Of a stretch of DNA of 5,294 bases, positions 3,189-5,294 are shown piece by piece (position 1 is the first letter of the stretch; each line of letters starts with the position of its first letter). Both the position numbers and the translations under genes were made by a program. Under the pieces are notes generated by a model that was given only the letters and a program-made list of their open reading frames with translations, was not told the DNA's origin and did no database searches. The stretch is from positions 1 through 5,294 of the forward strand of contig DATAMF010000656.1 of assembly GCA_036260665.1 (NCBI GenBank), in the 5' to 3' direction. The stretch is from DATAMF01 sp036260665 (GTDB taxonomy: Bacteria > Chloroflexota > Anaerolineae > Aggregatilineales > Aggregatilineaceae).

Positions 3189-5294
3189 TCACAATAGAGA
3201 TCCATTGTCCTGTGTCAGGTCATGTGCGAGGCGCAGCAGCAAGGTTTTTTCCTCGTCCGCTGTCGTGATGTCGCCGTCCAGCCATGCCTGCCGTAGATAA
3301 CCCAAAATCTGACCATAAACGCGCGATGGCTTGAGGCCCGTCAGTTCGCCAATATCTTTTCCGGTGAAACCCGGCTTGATAAAACGCCAATTCCGGGCAA
3401 AGCGGGTGATATTCTCGCGCGCCTGGGCGCTTGGCGCGGCAGCCCACGCTGCCAGCCAGCCGACCTCATCCAGCGGTTCCAACAAGCGGACGATGACACT
3501 CGGAAGCTGCTCCTGCTTGATGTCTGGCAGCAGAGCAATTGCGGTCCGCGCGTCATGCAGATGATCCAGATGGGGGCGAGAAAACATCAGGCGGCGGCCT
3601 AATGTTTCCAATTCGTCGGCATCGAGCCGCGCGGTTAACAAAGAAAATGCCGCTAACATCCAGTTATCGAAAGTTTCCAACGAAGGCCAGGGCGGATATT
3701 GACGTGCGTAATGCAGGGCACAGGTTGCGGCCCGCACCCATTCATCTACATGCAAGCGGGGATGAATGGCTCCCAGAACGCCAAGGTGTTCCAGCCGAGC
3801 CAAAGCGCGTAGGGGGTAGGTTTCCGCGAGAATCAACGCGAGTTCGTGCCGGATGCGATCCCCACTCACCCGATCTAACAAGGACAGCGCACTTCTGATC
3901 AATTCCTCTGTGCGCGGCTCAATGTGAAAACCCAAACGCTGTTCCAGACGTACGGCGCGCAGCATCCGGGTGGGATCGTCCACAAAACTCAGGCTGTGCA
4001 GGACGCGAATCACACCCTCTTTCAGATCGAGCCGCCCACCATAAAAATCAAGGACTTCCCCTAGCGGTTCCGGCGCAAGACGGATCGCCAGGGTGTTGAT
4101 CGTAAAATCGCGGCGGTGCAGATCGGGTTTAATCGATCCACGCTCGACGGTTGGGAGCGCGGTAGGCTGCTCGTAAAATTCAGTGCGGGCCGAGGCAAAA
4201 TCAATAGACGCAGGCCAGCCTGACGCAGGGAACTTTAAATCGAGTCTCTGAGCGACGGATTCATCTAACAGCCATTTTCCTGTGCCGAACTGAGCATGAC
4301 TGCGCATTTCGCCACCAAGCTGCTCCTGAATAGCCCGCACCAGTTCAATCGCGTCTCCTTCAACCACCAGATCAATATCAACGTTAGGGTTGCCCAGCAG
4401 CAGATCGCGCACAAATCCGCCGACGATATAGAGACCCATACGCCGCACCTGGGCCTGAGCCGCGATGGCTTCGATCAACTGCCAGATCGACGGTGAAACA
4501 GCCGCACGCAGCAGTCGGACCATTCTTTCCCGATCCTGATCATCAGGGTACTGGCCCCAGCGTTTGATGAGATCCGTTCGGGTAACAATGCCCAACAGAT
4601 TTTCATCGTTATCTACTACTGGAATCTGGCCCCAACCGGAGCGCATCATCCGCTGCTGAAGCAGTTCTATTGAATCATCGGGGCGCACAGAGATCTGTCC
4701 GGCTTCCATGATATCGCGCACAAACTGGCGGCCCATGCCGTGACTCATTGCTCGATCCACCGCGCGGCGGGTCAGCAGGCCGATCAGTCTGCCGCCGCTA
4801 TCTACCACGGGGAAACCCTCATGCCCGGTGCGCTGCATTCGTCGGGAGGCGACCTCAACGCGATCATTATCCCGAATCGTATGGACACCCACCGACATCA
4901 ATGAGGCAACCTGAATCGACGGAGTAACAATTTTGGGCAGAAGGTCAAGAATTTCCTGGCGGATTTCGCCTATGATCCGATGGCGAATCAGAGCAGCGGC
5001 GGCGCGTCCATGTCCACCACCACCAAAATGTTTGGCGATAACTGAGACATCAATAGAATCCGTTGTTCCGCGCGCGACGAGCTGCACATCGCCGTTCAAC
5101 TGCACCAGCACAAAGACCGCCGCAGGCTCATACAATTCGCGCAGTTTGTGGGCCAGGGTGGCAATCTCATCAACAGGCTGACCGACAGAAGCTATCGCCA
5201 GAACCACCACATGACCGTTGATGCTCAACGTCTGCGCATTTTCGACCAGCTTTTCATATAACTGGCGCTGATCGTCCATCAGCGGATGCTGCAA
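3189..5294 (-). CDS. DHHA1-CBS-CBS-tRNA nucleotidyltransferase/poly(A) polymerase fusion, N-terminus outside window
   Basis: 701 residues are visible. The frame is still open at the window edge, so the true start and the DHH catalytic half lie upstream. Numbering in the fragment: about 1-120 is the end of a DHHA1 module with the signature GGGGH at 91-95; 124-182 and 190-246 are two CBS domains, which usually bind adenosine nucleotides; about 287-430 is the class II nucleotidyltransferase head. The head contains VGGFVRD (291-297), the metal-binding pair D306 and D308 in DIDLV, RRDFTIN (394-400) and DDPTRMLRAVR (439-449). The remainder is a helical RNA-binding region ending with LTGLKPSRVYGQILGYLRQA. 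The family adds C and/or A to tRNA 3' ends. Sequence alone does not say whether this one adds CCA, CC only, A only, or poly(A). The DHH part may act as a nuclease or phosphodiesterase. The stop is TGA at 3191..3189, with no clear terminator after it. Confidence 0.93.
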   Translation of the reverse strand: MQHPLMDDQRQLYEKLVENAQTLSINGHVVVLAIASVGQPVDEIATLAHKLRELYEPAAVFVLVQLNGDVQLVARGTTDSIDVSVIAKHFGGGGHGRAAAALIRHRIIGEIRQEILDLLPKIVTPSIQVASLMSVGVHTIRDNDRVEVASRRMQRTGHEGFPVVDSGGRLIGLLTRRAVDRAMSHGMGRQFVRDIMEAGQISVRPDDSIELLQQRMMRSGWGQIPVVDNDENLLGIVTRTDLIKRWGQYPDDQDRERMVRLLRAAVSPSIWQLIEAIAAQAQVRRMGLYIVGGFVRDLLLGNPNVDIDLVVEGDAIELVRAIQEQLGGEMRSHAQFGTGKWLLDESVAQRLDLKFPASGWPASIDFASARTEFYEQPTALPTVERGSIKPDLHRRDFTINTLAIRLAPEPLGEVLDFYGGRLDLKEGVIRVLHSLSFVDDPTRMLRAVRLEQRLGFHIEPRTEELIRSALSLLDRVSGDRIRHELALILAETYPLRALARLEHLGVLGAIHPRLHVDEWVRAATCALHYARQYPPWPSLETFDNWMLAAFSLLTARLDADELETLGRRLMFSRPHLDHLHDARTAIALLPDIKQEQLPSVIVRLLEPLDEVGWLAAWAAAPSAQARENITRFARNWRFIKPGFTGKDIGELTGLKPSRVYGQILGYLRQAWLDGDITTADEEKTLLLRLAHDLTQDNGSLL

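Noticed and set aside
3169..3190. Possible terminator directly after the nucleotidyltransferase stop (GGTTAAC region)
   Set aside because: Only a very short palindrome (GTTAAC) is present, with no stable stem and no T-tract.
2413..3300. Long open frame on the plus strand (295 codons) crossing the cupin gene, the promoter region and the end of the nucleotidyltransferase gene
   Set aside because: It lies antisense to three well-supported genes and across a terminator and promoter. Its translation shows no recognisable domain and changes composition along its length. It is most simply explained by lack of stops opposite coding DNA.
3539..3898. Plus-strand open frame of 119 codons opposite the nucleotidyltransferase helical region
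   Set aside because: It is antisense to a clear family member and rich in Arg, Pro and His, as expected of a shadow frame in GC-moderate DNA; no domain is recognisable.
5289..5294. TTG at the window edge as the start codon of the nucleotidyltransferase fusion
   Set aside because: The frame is open to the edge and the visible protein begins in the middle of a DHH/DHHA1 module, so the gene must extend upstream of the window.

Overview
All genes that I can support in this window lie on the minus strand, so the text follows the direction of transcription, from high to low coordinates. The protein families suggest a Chloroflexota bacterium, perhaps an Anaerolineae-like lineage. The clues are a DHHA1-CBS-CBS-tRNA nucleotidyltransferase fusion, a DUF2085 membrane protein, a small cupin and a CcdA-TlpA fusion. 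This is an inference from family knowledge and no search was run. Base composition looks moderate, with GC somewhat above half by eye.

Layout. (1) 5294..3189 holds most of a large RNA-processing protein whose N-terminus lies outside the window. It carries the end of a DHH/DHHA1 phosphoesterase-like module, a pair of CBS domains, and a class II tRNA nucleotidyltransferase/poly(A) polymerase. (2) 3188..3088 is a short intergenic region with a good sigma70-like promoter (TTGTAA, 18 nt, TATGAT) embedded in a CCCAAT-N18-ATTGGG inverted repeat. (3) 3087..2758 encodes a 109-residue cupin in which several classical metal ligands are replaced. (4) 2721..2687 is a convincing Rho-independent terminator. 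(5) 2664..2056 encodes a protein with a highly charged N-terminal tail and four predicted membrane helices; its start has been moved inward because the longer reading frame begins inside the terminator. (6) 2012..273 encodes a 579-residue fusion of a CcdA-type electron-transfer membrane domain and a TlpA/ResA-type thioredoxin domain. The two are joined by a long outward-facing linker with its own Cys pair and a 15-residue repeat. (7) 254..1 is the start of a DUF2085 membrane protein that runs off the window.

How they fit together. Genes 5 to 7 are tightly spaced (43 and 18 nt) and all encode membrane proteins, so they look like one transcription unit. CcdA domains carry electrons from cytoplasmic thioredoxin across the membrane, and TlpA/ResA domains use them to reduce disulfides outside. 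The fusion therefore looks like a self-contained reductant line. The DUF2085 protein next to it carries a conserved Cys-His motif and is a plausible client, but that is inference. The tRNA nucleotidyltransferase and cupin lie upstream of the terminator and appear functionally separate.

I saw no mobile element, CRISPR array, RNA gene or obvious novel defence system. The most unusual items are the architecture of the CcdA-TlpA fusion (inserted hydrophobic hairpin, repeat linker, extra cysteines), the terminator pressed against the next gene with no room for a promoter, and the inverted repeat around the cupin promoter.
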